Of a stretch of DNA of 64,000 nt, positions 34,540 to 43,606 are shown piece after piece. This DNA is from GWB2-37-7 sp942492835 (GTDB taxonomy: Bacteria; Bacillota; Clostridia; Lutisporales; Lutisporaceae), in NCBI GenBank assembly GCA_942492835.1, contig OW818645.1, positions 3,162,001-3,226,000 on the forward strand, written 5' to 3'. Position 1 is the first letter of the stretch. The number at the start of each line of letters is the position of its first letter. Below the pieces are notes generated by a model, which saw only the letters and a program-made list of their open reading frames with translations, was not told the DNA's origin and searched no databases. The position numbers and the translations under genes were made by a program.

Positions 34540-37500
34540 ATGTCATATCCACAGCTTTCGTTTAATATTTACAATGGAGATGTCCTAAATACTATTTACA
34601 TAAAGACTGATGCTAGTGACAACAAGCTGGTACTAAAAATAACAACCAATACTTCAGGTACAAGCTTCTATGCTGGAAAACCAGTTAAAGAGCAAGAAGC
34701 CAAAAATGCAAAGGGTTCTTTGTTATACTTAAAGCTGGCTAATCTTAACTTAAATGATGATGAATTCTCAAAGCTTGTTTTTTCCTCAGAGGGTTGGCAA
34801 TTTGAAAAATACACTGACACAAGAACAGTATGCATTACACCTATGGAGGATGGAAAGCTTGATACAGTTGGCTCAATAGATATAAAAATAGATAATCTTT
34901 CCTTGTCTAATCCACCAGAAGGTGGCAGTGCAGGGCTGACAGTGGCATACTATCGTGTGGATCCAATCACTGTAGATAATATGAGCGTGCAGACTAATTT
35001 TAAAGTGCTGCTCCAAAAATCTCCAATCAGCCACGACGCAAATCTGCATGAGGATATTGAAATTATCGTACCAGAGCCTTATATATTGAACAGTATAGAG
35101 AATGAATATCCAGATGTTCTCAATTCCTTTGACTTTATATTCAAACCTGTATCAGGAGGAGTTGGAGTTAAGGCAGGACCAAACACGTCGTTTATAGTAA
35201 CTTTTATATATGATAAGGAAGCTCCTGGCTACGGTTCTCTTACAACTGAAGCGGAAGCTTTAAAGTTTGATTTTACTAGAAAAACCAACGCAGATAAGTG
35301 GAAAATCACACCAAATAAAAACCTTCAAAATCCTTCATGGCTATTACAACCTCCTGATAAGGAGCTTATTGTAGGAAAAGGTTTAAAATCAACAGTACAA
35401 TTTAACATTAGCAATATCATTACATACTTCCAAGCTGGTTCAACACTGATGTTTATAGCATATAACAATATACCAGGCTATAAGGATGGCTCTTTCTGCA
35501 TTGCATTAGAAAAGGTACCTCACGTTAGAATAAAAAATCTTGATGTAGTGCCTAATCCTTCGCACCTATCAGGAAAGCAGGTAACACTGCAAGTAAAGTG
35601 GGAGGCATATGATGCAGGTATCATGACACTTATGCCTACTTATCAAGATGTTACAGGAAAGCAAAGCTGCAATATTACTATTAGCGATACTACAGCTATT
35701 ACACTTGACGCACTTGGAGAACAGCATGGTAAATGTGCAAACAGGGCTACTAAAAATGTTACTGCGCAAGTGCTGCCAGTTATAAATTCCTTTGAAGCAA
35801 ACCCAGCAGGGGTATATTATAAGGATTTTGATTTTAACATGGGCTTATACTGGGATATAGATACCAATCATAATGTAATATTTGAAAGCAGTGTAACAGG
35901 AGTTGACCCAAGTAAGTATAGCAATGTGGGGAGACTTATTAAGACAATACAAAAGCCACAGATGATATCAGTATATCCTGAGGGCTACAGGGACGATCTT
36001 TTGCTTGATAAGAAAGAGGTAATATCTGCATTTGAAGTGATACCGCAAGCACGTTCGCTTTCAAGTGCTCCAGATGCTATTGCTGTCTCGCCAAATCTAG
36101 GCTTCATAGCAATTCTAAATCAAGTGTTAAACCAAGTAACAATAATGGATACAATTGTATACAAGCCATTAACAAGTGCAGTCGCTACTGGCAAGACACC
36201 ATCTGGAATTTGTTTTTCACCTGATGGCGGTCTTATGATAGTTGCCAATAGCGGAGACGGCACAGTCTCTGTGATAAGAGTAAATGCAACAGGTGGCATA
36301 CCAGCGGTAAGCTTCACACAGCTTGCAAAGCTACAGATAGGCGGAGCACCACAGCAGGTTGCAATGTCATCTGACGGTAGATATTTATATATATCTGTTG
36401 ACAAGGGTGCAGCTAATGAAGGGTCATTGGAAGTATATAAAAAGGATGACTCAAGCACCTTTAGCTCAGTAACATCAATAAATGTAGGTAAGTCACCAAG
36501 AGGTATTGCTGTAGCTCCATCAGGGGCACAGTTATTTGTAGCAAATTTTGGCGATGACAGTATTTCGGTAATAGGAGTTGCTGCTACAGGAGCTCATAGT
36601 CTTGTAAAAACTGTAGCAAACGTGAAGAGCAAGCCTATTGGAATTGCTATAACACCTGATGGCAACACACTACTTGTTGCATGCAACAGTACAAATAGCA
36701 TAATGGTACTAGATGCAGTAAGTCCTGATACATCACCTCGAAACGTAATACAGGTTGGAGCTTCTCCAAAGAGTGTAGCTGTTCTGCCTGGCGGTGCCTA
36801 TGCTTTTGTAACAAATAGTGGAGATGCAACTGTATCTATGCTTAAATGCTGGGGTAATGTTAAAGATTGCAAGCTTCTAGAGAGCAAGGTAGCGGTAGGA
36901 AAGACTCCAGCCTGTGTTGCGGTATCTGGTGATGGAGGTATTGCCTTTGTAGCAAATGCTGGTGAAGTAAGCATAACGGTACTGACACTAGCTACATATA
37001 AGGATTCTGGCGAATATGCCAGTGTAGGCGTTTATCCTTCAAACATAGAAGTTTCATCAGATGGTAAAAAGGTCTTTGTATGGAACAGTGGCGGTAATGC
37101 AGGGTTGGAGTCAGAGGATCAGACAGTACCCTCTAAGGGACTCTATATGTATGAAACCGCTTCGCAAACAGTGGACAGTATAATGTCTGACAGTTACATA
37201 GAGGATTGCTGTGCAGTTTTAAATAAGGCATATGTACTGAAAAGCAATATATCAGATATATCTATAATAGACACAACTAACATTAATATAGTTGATGAGC
37301 TAAAACTACCGCCAATAACGCAGGGTCAGAGATTTCCACTAAGGGCATCTGCTTCTGTTGATGGAGTATTATTTATATTGGCAGTATGTGAGAAAAGATA
37401 TAGCATGATTATTTTTGATAACTCACATAAGGTATTAGCTGACTTTACACTATTCAATGAAAGTCAAAGCAGTGATATGATGCTTTGTGCACTTCCTGAT

Positions 37501-37995
37501 GCAAGCAAAGCCTTTGTTGGAGATTCTGCAGGACAAAAAGTATGGATGATATCAAAGGGCAAAGACGGAAGCTACAAAGTAAATAATGATCCTAGTGAAA
37601 TGGATGAAATCCCTACAGCAATAGCTGCAATGCCTGATGGCTCAAAAATATTTGTACTTGGGGAAAATCCAGACAATATAAGCATAGTGGCTGTAGATAC
37701 AAATAGTCTTAAAATTACAAAGACATACCTGCCTATAGCACCTGAAAATGCTTCAATAAATGGTATTATAGTATCACCAGATGGCAAGAGAATATTTGCA
37801 ACAGACAGTGTTTGCAATGGTATTAGGGTAATAGATCCAATTACACTAAAATTCTTACAGACAATATCATGGAAAGCAGGCTCAAGAAATCCGTATGGCA
37901 TAGGAATAAACCCTGATGCTTCCTGTATATTCACTGCAAACTTAAAAACAAACAATATAGGTATCATTCATCAGGTGCAACCAAGTAATAGTTAA
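34540..37995 (+). CDS. Large protein with C-terminal YVTN-type beta-propeller
   Basis: The 1151-aa protein has an N-terminal half (about 1-500) of beta-sandwich segments; the first 140 residues share a domain with the 1368-aa protein ('GSLLYLKLANL', 'LVFSSEGWQFEKY', 'AYYRVD'). From about 505 to the end it consists of YVTN/NHL-like repeats, each with a 'SPDG..VFVAN..D.TVSVI' core. I can count at least ten, for example 'TPSGICFSPDGGLMIVANSG', 'SPRGIAVAPSGAQLFVANFG', 'KPIGIAITPDGNTLLVACNS' and 'SINGIIVSPDGKRIFATDSV', enough for one seven-blade propeller and part or all of a second. Propellers usually bind proteins or glycans. No signal peptide is evident. Position between the two paralogues suggests one complex. 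Confidence 0.75.
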   Translation: MSYPQLSFNIYNGDVLNTIYIKTDASDNKLVLKITTNTSGTSFYAGKPVKEQEAKNAKGSLLYLKLANLNLNDDEFSKLVFSSEGWQFEKYTDTRTVCITPMEDGKLDTVGSIDIKIDNLSLSNPPEGGSAGLTVAYYRVDPITVDNMSVQTNFKVLLQKSPISHDANLHEDIEIIVPEPYILNSIENEYPDVLNSFDFIFKPVSGGVGVKAGPNTSFIVTFIYDKEAPGYGSLTTEAEALKFDFTRKTNADKWKITPNKNLQNPSWLLQPPDKELIVGKGLKSTVQFNISNIITYFQAGSTLMFIAYNNIPGYKDGSFCIALEKVPHVRIKNLDVVPNPSHLSGKQVTLQVKWEAYDAGIMTLMPTYQDVTGKQSCNITISDTTAITLDALGEQHGKCANRATKNVTAQVLPVINSFEANPAGVYYKDFDFNMGLYWDIDTNHNVIFESSVTGVDPSKYSNVGRLIKTIQKPQMISVYPEGYRDDLLLDKKEVISAFEVIPQARSLSSAPDAIAVSPNLGFIAILNQVLNQVTIMDTIVYKPLTSAVATGKTPSGICFSPDGGLMIVANSGDGTVSVIRVNATGGIPAVSFTQLAKLQIGGAPQQVAMSSDGRYLYISVDKGAANEGSLEVYKKDDSSTFSSVTSINVGKSPRGIAVAPSGAQLFVANFGDDSISVIGVAATGAHSLVKTVANVKSKPIGIAITPDGNTLLVACNSTNSIMVLDAVSPDTSPRNVIQVGASPKSVAVLPGGAYAFVTNSGDATVSMLKCWGNVKDCKLLESKVAVGKTPACVAVSGDGGIAFVANAGEVSITVLTLATYKDSGEYASVGVYPSNIEVSSDGKKVFVWNSGGNAGLESEDQTVPSKGLYMYETASQTVDSIMSDSYIEDCCAVLNKAYVLKSNISDISIIDTTNINIVDELKLPPITQGQRFPLRASASVDGVLFILAVCEKRYSMIIFDNSHKVLADFTLFNESQSSDMMLCALPDASKAFVGDSAGQKVWMISKGKDGSYKVNNDPSEMDEIPTAIAAMPDGSKIFVLGENPDNISIVAVDTNSLKITKTYLPIAPENASINGIIVSPDGKRIFATDSVCNGIRVIDPITLKFLQTISWKAGSRNPYGIGINPDASCIFTANLKTNNIGIIHQVQPSNS

Positions 37996-38033
37996 AAGCC
38001 TACATATAAATAAAAAATAAAGGAGCTGTTTTT

Positions 38034-39116
38034 ATGCCTGGTACATACAAAGGTATATTTTTAAGACATTATTCTGGACAGGTAAATCCATATGATACAG
38101 GATCGGGGTGGACAGATTCACCAGATATAATAACATATGGTATGTATGCATCTAAAGATCCAAAAGAATTTGCTAATAATTACAACAACAATACATACAC
38201 AAACAAGGTATATTTTGATGTCTCTAATTTTATATACATAAGGGGTAAGAATACAAATGATGGCCCGCAAGATGCGAGAATATGGTTTTACTATGTAGAA
38301 AGTGATTTTTTCCTATGGCCGCAAAATTGGAATACAGCATATGTAGTTGCCAATGGCAAAAATTGTAATTACATAGATGTCCATGCTGATAAAAATGGAG
38401 ATATAGTAACTACAGTACCTTCTTTTATATGGGTGCCAAAGCAGTTCCACAGTGGACACAGCAGTGGAGACCATTACTGTCTTGTCGCAATAGCAGAAAA
38501 CAATCCTGTAAATCCGCCAGTAGATCCAAAGCCAAAGGGATCTTTCACTAGTTTTGATGATCTAGGTAACTTGATACAGAACAACCCAAACATGGCATGG
38601 AAAAATACACAGGATATTAGCTTGAGCGGAACTGTAATAGAGTCACAGCTGCCTATAACTGGACCAGCATCAGGTGGAACCATTCATATTGGTGTAGAAT
38701 TTGAAAACATGCCTTGTGAGCAAGGAAGTAAATTCTATGAAAGACTTTATTTTGACCTTATAGTGCAAGGACCAGATAGCAGTCATTCAATAAACAAGAT
38801 AAATATACCTATACAAAATGATGCTAGTATAAACTACAAGGTTAATTGGCCAGCAAATTTCAACAGTACATGCTTATTTAGGATAAAGGCATACTCTGAT
38901 AATCTTGAAAGAAATCCTCAGGCACAGCTAGTAAATATAAATGCTGCGGATTTAGCTGGCGCAACAGCTTTCCCGAATATTATAATGCCAAGAGCAACCG
39001 AATCCAAACGTAAAATAATGTCCAATAGTATGAGAAAGCCTGCTTTAGAAGAATACTCTGAACCAGTACCTTCTGATTATGTAATGATAGGCTCCTTTAA
39101 GCTTAATTATGTGTAA
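38034..39116 (+). CDS. Small beta-rich protein, paralogue B of the DUF6603 operon
   Basis: 360 aa after AAAGGAGC. It is homologous along its first 170 residues to the 301-aa protein at 33590, including 'GTYKGIFLRHYSGQ' near the start, 'NFIYIRGKNTNDG', 'DARIWFYYVES' and 'GDHYCLVAIAENNP'. The C-terminal 60 residues ('AADLAGATAFPNIIMPRATE' and on) are an extra tail that has been duplicated, as a partial copy, at 41042-41220. The final 'YVMIGSFKLNYV' ends the gene. It is followed by a strong terminator. Function unknown. Confidence 0.62.
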   Translation: MPGTYKGIFLRHYSGQVNPYDTGSGWTDSPDIITYGMYASKDPKEFANNYNNNTYTNKVYFDVSNFIYIRGKNTNDGPQDARIWFYYVESDFFLWPQNWNTAYVVANGKNCNYIDVHADKNGDIVTTVPSFIWVPKQFHSGHSSGDHYCLVAIAENNPVNPPVDPKPKGSFTSFDDLGNLIQNNPNMAWKNTQDISLSGTVIESQLPITGPASGGTIHIGVEFENMPCEQGSKFYERLYFDLIVQGPDSSHSINKINIPIQNDASINYKVNWPANFNSTCLFRIKAYSDNLERNPQAQLVNINAADLAGATAFPNIIMPRATESKRKIMSNSMRKPALEEYSEPVPSDYVMIGSFKLNYV

Positions 39117-39156
39117 AGCATAATAATGAGCTAAGGGATTAGGATAAGGCTTTAGC

Positions 39157-39200
39157 AAAAATACCCTGCATAGCTATAAGATTTTTATGCAGGGTATTTT
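39157..39200 (+). terminator. Terminator of the DUF6603 operon
   Basis: AAAATACCCTGCATA and TATGCAGGGTATTTT form a long stem followed by ATTTTTT. The same terminator is duplicated near 41263-41306 and again, mutated, near 47510-47550. Confidence 0.82.
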
Positions 39201-39239
39201 ATTTTTTGCTTTAATTGAAATTGATAGTAAATATGGAGA

Positions 39240-39299
39240 AAGTAGCAGTTGAGTTAAAATACACTTTTGAATAAGTTCTTATGTTCGGTGCTTGGCACC
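39240..39299 (+). repeat. REP-like repeat, family B with RAYT 3' tail
   Basis: TTGAGTTAAAATACACTTTTGAATAAGTTCTTATGTTCGGTGCTTGGCAC-type sequence. The part before GTTCTTATG encodes the end of a RAYT protein elsewhere (VELQYTFE stop at 43720). Confidence 0.65.
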
Positions 39300-39348
39300 G
39301 TGAGGTTACTATAGTCAGGTTTATTCATGGGTTACTATATTCTATTCC

Positions 39349-40290
39349 TTACTTTTGGTACTTCATGAATTCCTCTGCAATTCTTATGGTTTCTTCCATT
39401 GTCAATTGTGAAGGACTATAAGAGATTATGCCATATTCAATACCATCTGATATCCATCTCAAACTATAAGAATCCCCTATTGATACTGGTTTGCTGGTCA
39501 TATCAGATTTTGTTATCCCATTTTCATCCGTAGCACTTCTATATATCGTAATTACATTTTTTATCCAAATCGCATCAACATCTCCCACCTTTGTCTTAGT
39601 AAGCTCACTTACATCCGAGGCTGTAGGAAGAGGCACACTGTATTTTTGTATATGAATGGAGAAGCTGTTATATATATATTCATAATCACCAAGTACTTCT
39701 CTACTAAGATTATACTGACTTAGTCTACTCATTGCTTCTTCATCTTCCACTGCTTTAAAGAAATCCAGTGTTAGCTGCTCAGAGACTTCATAGCTTACAC
39801 TACTATTAAACGCTACACAATCTGTTTTGTTGACAAGTCTATATGTCTCCAAAAGCTTATCAGGAAAGGCTACATTGAAGCCCATTTTTTGAGTAAGCTC
39901 TTCATCACTTAATTCTGTTAACGAGCCTACCATAGGCCAGACATAACACTCATTCGCTGGCATTTCTACAACCTTTTGCTCACCATTTAGTATATCCATA
40001 ACAAATACTGTTTTTATTTTATCCAATACATTCATGGTTGCGGCTCTCACATCCTCTGAAAATGTAAATGTGACACCACCAATTACTAGTAATCCACACA
40101 TCACAGCAATTACACATTTCTTAATTATAATGTCTTTAATGCCAAATCTCGTCATAGCTTTTCTGTCTCCTTCATAGTTTTTTACTCTTCTCATTAAGCC
40201 ATGGAGTAGCTCCTCTGACAAGTCTGCCTCCTCAGCCCTTAGTTCTAATGAATACTTGATATATTTATCAAAATTTGTTTTGTTATCCAT
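39349..40290 (-). CDS. Anti-sigma factor-like membrane protein with DUF4367-type domain
   Basis: The 313-aa protein follows the sigma gene directly (adjacent codons). Residues 1-55 form a helical cytoplasmic part, a single membrane helix follows at about 56-76 (CVIAVMCGLLVIGGVTFTFS), and the rest is an extracellular domain of the anti-sigma/DUF4367 type, ending in 'DGIEYGIISYSPSQLTMEE' near the C-terminus. Such proteins hold the ECF sigma factor at the membrane until an envelope signal releases it. The gene pair is transcribed leftward, away from the DUF6603 operon, so it could regulate that operon or the next one. No direct evidence links them. Confidence 0.72.
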   Translation of the reverse strand: MDNKTNFDKYIKYSLELRAEEADLSEELLHGLMRRVKNYEGDRKAMTRFGIKDIIIKKCVIAVMCGLLVIGGVTFTFSEDVRAATMNVLDKIKTVFVMDILNGEQKVVEMPANECYVWPMVGSLTELSDEELTQKMGFNVAFPDKLLETYRLVNKTDCVAFNSSVSYEVSEQLTLDFFKAVEDEEAMSRLSQYNLSREVLGDYEYIYNSFSIHIQKYSVPLPTASDVSELTKTKVGDVDAIWIKNVITIYRSATDENGITKSDMTSKPVSIGDSYSLRWISDGIEYGIISYSPSQLTMEETIRIAEEFMKYQK

Positions 40291-40839
40291 TTACCTTGTA
40301 CCCCCTGCCATATATTTGAGGCTGAAATCATCATTATCAGCTTCACCAAGCTCCTTTTTTATAAGCCTTTTTGCATTGTGAAGACGTGATTTGACAGTTC
40401 CTTGTAGGCATCCAAGAATTGCTGCTATTTCCTTAATACTCATGTCATTAAAGTAATAGAGAATAATCACAGTTTTTAACGGCAGGCTCAGATTATCTAT
40501 AGCTTCATACAACTCAAGCCTTGTTTCTGTTCCATCAAAGGATGGCTGTAATTCAATAGTGTCTATTGGTACCATATTTGAACTTTTCGAAGACATTTTC
40601 CATGCCAGTCGTATCAACAGCTTATAGAACCACACATCAAAGGCAGCAGCATTTTTCAGGCCTTTGATTTCCTTATAGCATTGAAAAAAAGCCTCCTGCA
40701 CTATATCTTCTGCGATTCCTTTATTTTTGGCTATCAGATAAGCTGTACCCATAGCTTTTTTATTATATTGCCTATAAAGCTGTTCGAAGCTTTCTAAATC
40801 TCCTTGCTGGCAGGTGCATATCAAAGTCGTATGATCCAA
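40291..40839 (-). CDS. ECF-type RNA polymerase sigma factor
   Basis: This is a 182-aa sigma-70 family ECF protein. The likely start is TTG at 40839-40837, eight nt after a GGGGG/AAAGGGGG ribosome binding site; upstream in-frame ATG (40908) lacks one. Region 2: 'FEQLYRQYNKKAMGTAYLIA' and 'GIAEDIVQEAFFQCYKEIKG' (the DIVQEAF core). Region 4: 'LSLPLKTVIILYYFNDMSIK' followed by 'EIAAILGCLQGTVKSRLHNA', a helix-turn-helix that reads the -35 box. Adjacent to its anti-sigma gene. Confidence 0.85.
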   Translation of the reverse strand: MDHTTLICTCQQGDLESFEQLYRQYNKKAMGTAYLIAKNKGIAEDIVQEAFFQCYKEIKGLKNAAAFDVWFYKLLIRLAWKMSSKSSNMVPIDTIELQPSFDGTETRLELYEAIDNLSLPLKTVIILYYFNDMSIKEIAAILGCLQGTVKSRLHNAKRLIKKELGEADNDDFSLKYMAGGTR

Positions 40840-41017
40840 AACCTTTTCCCCCTTTGTTCTAAGAGCTCTTATATTATAAAAGAGAGCAATAACTATTAAA
40901 AGGTTCACTAAACAAATAAAATATTTTATAGTTCTTTGTTAATATAATAAGCATACTAAAATATAAAGTCAAAAGAAAAAGCGTTAGGCATGTTATATAA
41001 CCTGACACTTAAAAATC

Positions 41018-41040
41018 AAAAGGGACGGTTCTTTTTGCTT
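41018..41040 (+). repeat. REP-like repeat, family A
   Basis: AAAAGGGACGGTTCTTTTTGCTT, directly upstream of duplication copy 2. Confidence 0.7.
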
Positions 41041-41041
41041 T

Positions 41042-41220
41042 TAAATGCTGCGGATTTGGCTGGTGCAACAGCTTTCCCGAATATTATAATGCCAAGAGCA
41101 ACCGAATCCAAACGTAAAATAATGTCCAATAGTATAAGAAAGCCTGCTTTAGAAGAATACTCTGAACCAGTACCTTCTGATTATGTAATGATAGGTTCCT
41201 TTAAGCTTAATTATGTATAG
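41042..41220 (+). pseudogene. Truncated copy of the 38034 gene 3' end
   Basis: This encodes only the last 60 residues ('AADLAGATAFPNIIMPRATE' to 'YVMIGSFKLNYV') with one residue change (Met to Ile) and no credible start or ribosome binding site. It is a by-product of a segmental duplication. Confidence 0.8.
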
Positions 41221-41346
41221 AGCATTAAGAGTAAGCTAAGGGACTAGAACAAGGCTTTAGTAAAAGTACCCTGCATAGCTATAACATTCTATGCAGGGTA
41301 CTTTGTTTTTGCTTTAATTGACATTGATAGTAAATATGAAGAAAGT

Positions 41347-41402
41347 ACCAGTTGAGTTAAAATATACTTTTGAATAAGTTCTTATATTCGGTGCCTGACA
41401 CT
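41347..41402 (+). repeat. REP-like repeat, family B with RAYT 3' tail
   Basis: GTTGAGTTAAAATATACTTTTGAATAAGTTCTTATATTCGGTGCCTGACAC, part of duplication copy 2. Confidence 0.6.
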
Positions 41403-41410
41403 GTGAGATT

Positions 41411-41977
41411 TTAAGTATTATTACTAACAGTTTTCTGAATGATATCTGTAAGTAGATAATTAATATCTGTTGATGTAAGCTTAGCACTGAAATAATTATA
41501 CATTGGTATAGTCTCAGGTGTGTTTTTCATAAGTCTCCAAATATAATCTACTCCTTGCTTGTTTGGCTTAAGCTTATCAAAAAGGGTAGGCTCTTTACTC
41601 GCTAATAAAGCAACAGTGTGACATAATTTTTCGTTTTGCTGTTCAAAATTTTGATCTATATTTTCTATCTTAGTATATATTTCTCTAGATATTCTTTCTA
41701 AGGATTGGGCTGCATAAACCTTTTGATATTTTCTTATGCTCTTTCCCTCTTGAATATTATTAGGCAAATTACCATCCATTACTGAGGTCAAGGAACTTTT
41801 TTCTGTTTGCAGAATAATACTAATAGGAGATCTCAATCTTGATAAATCTGTTTCTGTTTCTTCTATCCATTTGAAATATGTTTGGACAAAGTGATTGCTA
41901 TCTGTACGATAGGTATTACTGACATCTGCAAGCTTTAATGCTTGTGTCAATAGCTTTTCACGTATAATACATTGCAT
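41411..41977 (-). CDS. Unknown helical protein in DUF2589-like operon
   Basis: This 188-aa protein, mostly helical and polar, follows the 42683-41994 gene by 16 nt (AGGAGGTA ribosome binding site). It begins MQCIIREKLLTQALKLADVS and has a helical middle part (KYQKVYAAQSLERISREIYT). No signal peptide, membrane helix or known motif is seen. Co-transcription with two DUF2589-type proteins suggests it works with them, but no function is assigned. Confidence 0.55.
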   Translation of the reverse strand: MQCIIREKLLTQALKLADVSNTYRTDSNHFVQTYFKWIEETETDLSRLRSPISIILQTEKSSLTSVMDGNLPNNIQEGKSIRKYQKVYAAQSLERISREIYTKIENIDQNFEQQNEKLCHTVALLASKEPTLFDKLKPNKQGVDYIWRLMKNTPETIPMYNYFSAKLTSTDINYLLTDIIQKTVSNNT

Positions 41978-41993
41978 ATATATACCTCCTATA

Positions 41994-42683
41994 TTATTCT
42001 ACACGTAGCGTACACTCTACTCCACCAGAATTACTTTCTCGTTTTGACCACTCAAGACCTTCTTCTTTTAGAGTGACTTTTAATTGCACAATGCTTGTTC
42101 CTGTACTAAATTCTTTAACATCAGCTGTATTAATATTTGTTAAAATGGATGGAGCTATATCCATATTAGCAATACAAACACTTGAGATCTTTTCTCTAAG
42201 ATCAGAAGTTATATATTGCATGTCTAGAAGCTGTAGGTTTATACCATTATTGGTTAATACATCAGAAAAAGTATCTTGCACTATTCTTACAATAGCTTCT
42301 TTCATTATTGGACTACTGGGGCTTTGTAAATTTTTATATTCATCAAGCTTTATTGATACATCTTTATAAAATGATTCATAGATTTTTGTTGTATCCAAAT
42401 CAATTTTTCTCTCGGCTACAGTTATTTCTAATTGTCTTGCTGCTTCACTTGCAATTATAGAAGTGTCTGCATATGAACCAGCAGTTGCTTGTATAGTTCC
42501 CTCAACTAACACTGGTATATCAATGACTAACTCTGGTATTCTAATTCTAGGAACTGGAAGTGCTTCAAGTAGAGGATTACTTGTGTAGTATTCTGCAAGC
42601 GCTGCTGTTTCTTTATCCGCCATACCACGAGCGTTAACTATAGCTGTCATTATTGAACCTAAAACTGTACTTAAATCTGCCAT
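41994..42683 (-). CDS. DUF2589-related protein
   Basis: The protein is 229 aa from ATG 42683, which follows AAGGAGG with good spacing; the ATG 48 nt upstream lacks one. The N-terminus starts MADLSTVLGSIMTAIVNARG. A 'PLLEALPVPRIRIPELVIDIPVLVEG' stretch (residues about 36-61) parallels the 'LTMLPIPYIRVQEVTIDFNAK' of the neighbouring DUF2589 protein, so the two belong to one superfamily. The rest alternates helix and strands and ends in a beta segment with 'LKVTLKEEGLEW'. Function is unknown. Minus strand, downstream of the DUF2589 gene. Confidence 0.6.
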   Translation of the reverse strand: MADLSTVLGSIMTAIVNARGMADKETAALAEYYTSNPLLEALPVPRIRIPELVIDIPVLVEGTIQATAGSYADTSIIASEAARQLEITVAERKIDLDTTKIYESFYKDVSIKLDEYKNLQSPSSPIMKEAIVRIVQDTFSDVLTNNGINLQLLDMQYITSDLREKISSVCIANMDIAPSILTNINTADVKEFSTGTSIVQLKVTLKEEGLEWSKRESNSGGVECTLRVE

Positions 42684-42858
42684 ACTTTGCCTCCTTAATA
42701 ATTCTAAATTTTTTATGTATATAGAACACACAAATTATATTGATTGAATAAAATGACTTATATATGCTGTTATCTCATTTTTGTGTTCTAGTATTGCAGG
42801 TAAAAGAAGTTTTATAAGCTTCGTTTACCTGCATTTTAATTTTAGCCAGTTATGTTAG

Positions 42859-43428
42859 TTATGAAAGTTTTGGTGCTTCACTAATACTGCTTTCTAAAAC
42901 ATCTAGAAGCTTTTCTAAGCCTGCTGGTAGTTCATCTTGTACTGCAAGCACATGAATATTCAAGCTATAAGTACGCTCTGTTTTATCTGTAGTTGAACTA
43001 GACTTCTTATTACTATAGCTACATTTTAGCTGTGCAGAAAAAGGACCCCATCCAGCTTTTGCACTCAAAGAAGCATTTAATTCTGATGATGACGCAGTTG
43101 TTGATTCTGTTACAGTATCAATTTTTGCATTAAAATCAATAGTAACCTCTTGAACTCTTATGTATGGAATAGGTAGCATGGTTAAAATTGGTACAGTTAA
43201 GGTGTAAGGAGCTGTTGTGACTGTGGTAACACCATTTACTGTTGATTCGATAGATTTCTGATAAATGAAATCTACCATAGTTGGTTTATTATCACTATTA
43301 AAACCAACACTTTTAATGAAATCGACTGATGTCTGTGCAGATTGTGCTTGTGATTTAATTACCGCACATAGTGGACCTCCAATCATTGATTGAAAGTTGA
43401 TTGATGTTAGTTCTTGACCTATTGACAT
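42859..43428 (-). CDS. DUF2589 domain protein
   Basis: The 189-aa protein fits DUF2589: an N-terminal part (MSIGQELTSINFQSMIGGPL) with 'AVIKSQAQSAQTSVDFI' helices, then 'PYTLTVPILTMLPIPYIRVQEVTIDF' (about 80-105), and a C-terminal 'AKAGWGPFSAQLKCSYSNKK' and 'SLNIHVLAVQDELPAGLEKL' region (about 125-180). The family has no known function. It starts the leftward set. Possible joint action with the related neighbour is inference. Confidence 0.78.
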   Translation of the reverse strand: MSIGQELTSINFQSMIGGPLCAVIKSQAQSAQTSVDFIKSVGFNSDNKPTMVDFIYQKSIESTVNGVTTVTTAPYTLTVPILTMLPIPYIRVQEVTIDFNAKIDTVTESTTASSSELNASLSAKAGWGPFSAQLKCSYSNKKSSSTTDKTERTYSLNIHVLAVQDELPAGLEKLLDVLESSISEAPKLS

Positions 43429-43512
43429 AATATGACCCCCTTTTTATTTTGAATTGCAATTCTAATATATAGTAAAATTTTGAAGACTATATACAACCAC
43501 CCGTAACCCATA

Positions 43513-43532
43513 AGTGCCAGGCACCGAACATA
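43513..43532 (-). repeat. REP-like repeat, family B
   Basis: GTGCCAGGCACCGAACATAC, the intact palindromic core GTGCCAGGCAC. Confidence 0.65.
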
Positions 43533-43606
43533 CGAAAATATTTACACTATACTGAAACAATGTAAGCAACCTTATAAATATAGATGTACCTCTTAGAATA
43601 CTGTCA

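Larger units (their letters stand above)
38938..39305 (+). repeat. Duplicated segment, copy 1
   Basis: The last 180 bp of the gene, its terminator and the following family-B REP reappear at 41042-41407 with few differences. Confidence 0.8.
41042..41407 (+). repeat. Duplicated segment, copy 2
   Basis: Matches 38938-39305. It carries a mutated copy of the terminator (TACCCTGCATAGCTATAAC...GCAGGGTACTTTG) and of the family-B REP. Confidence 0.8.
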
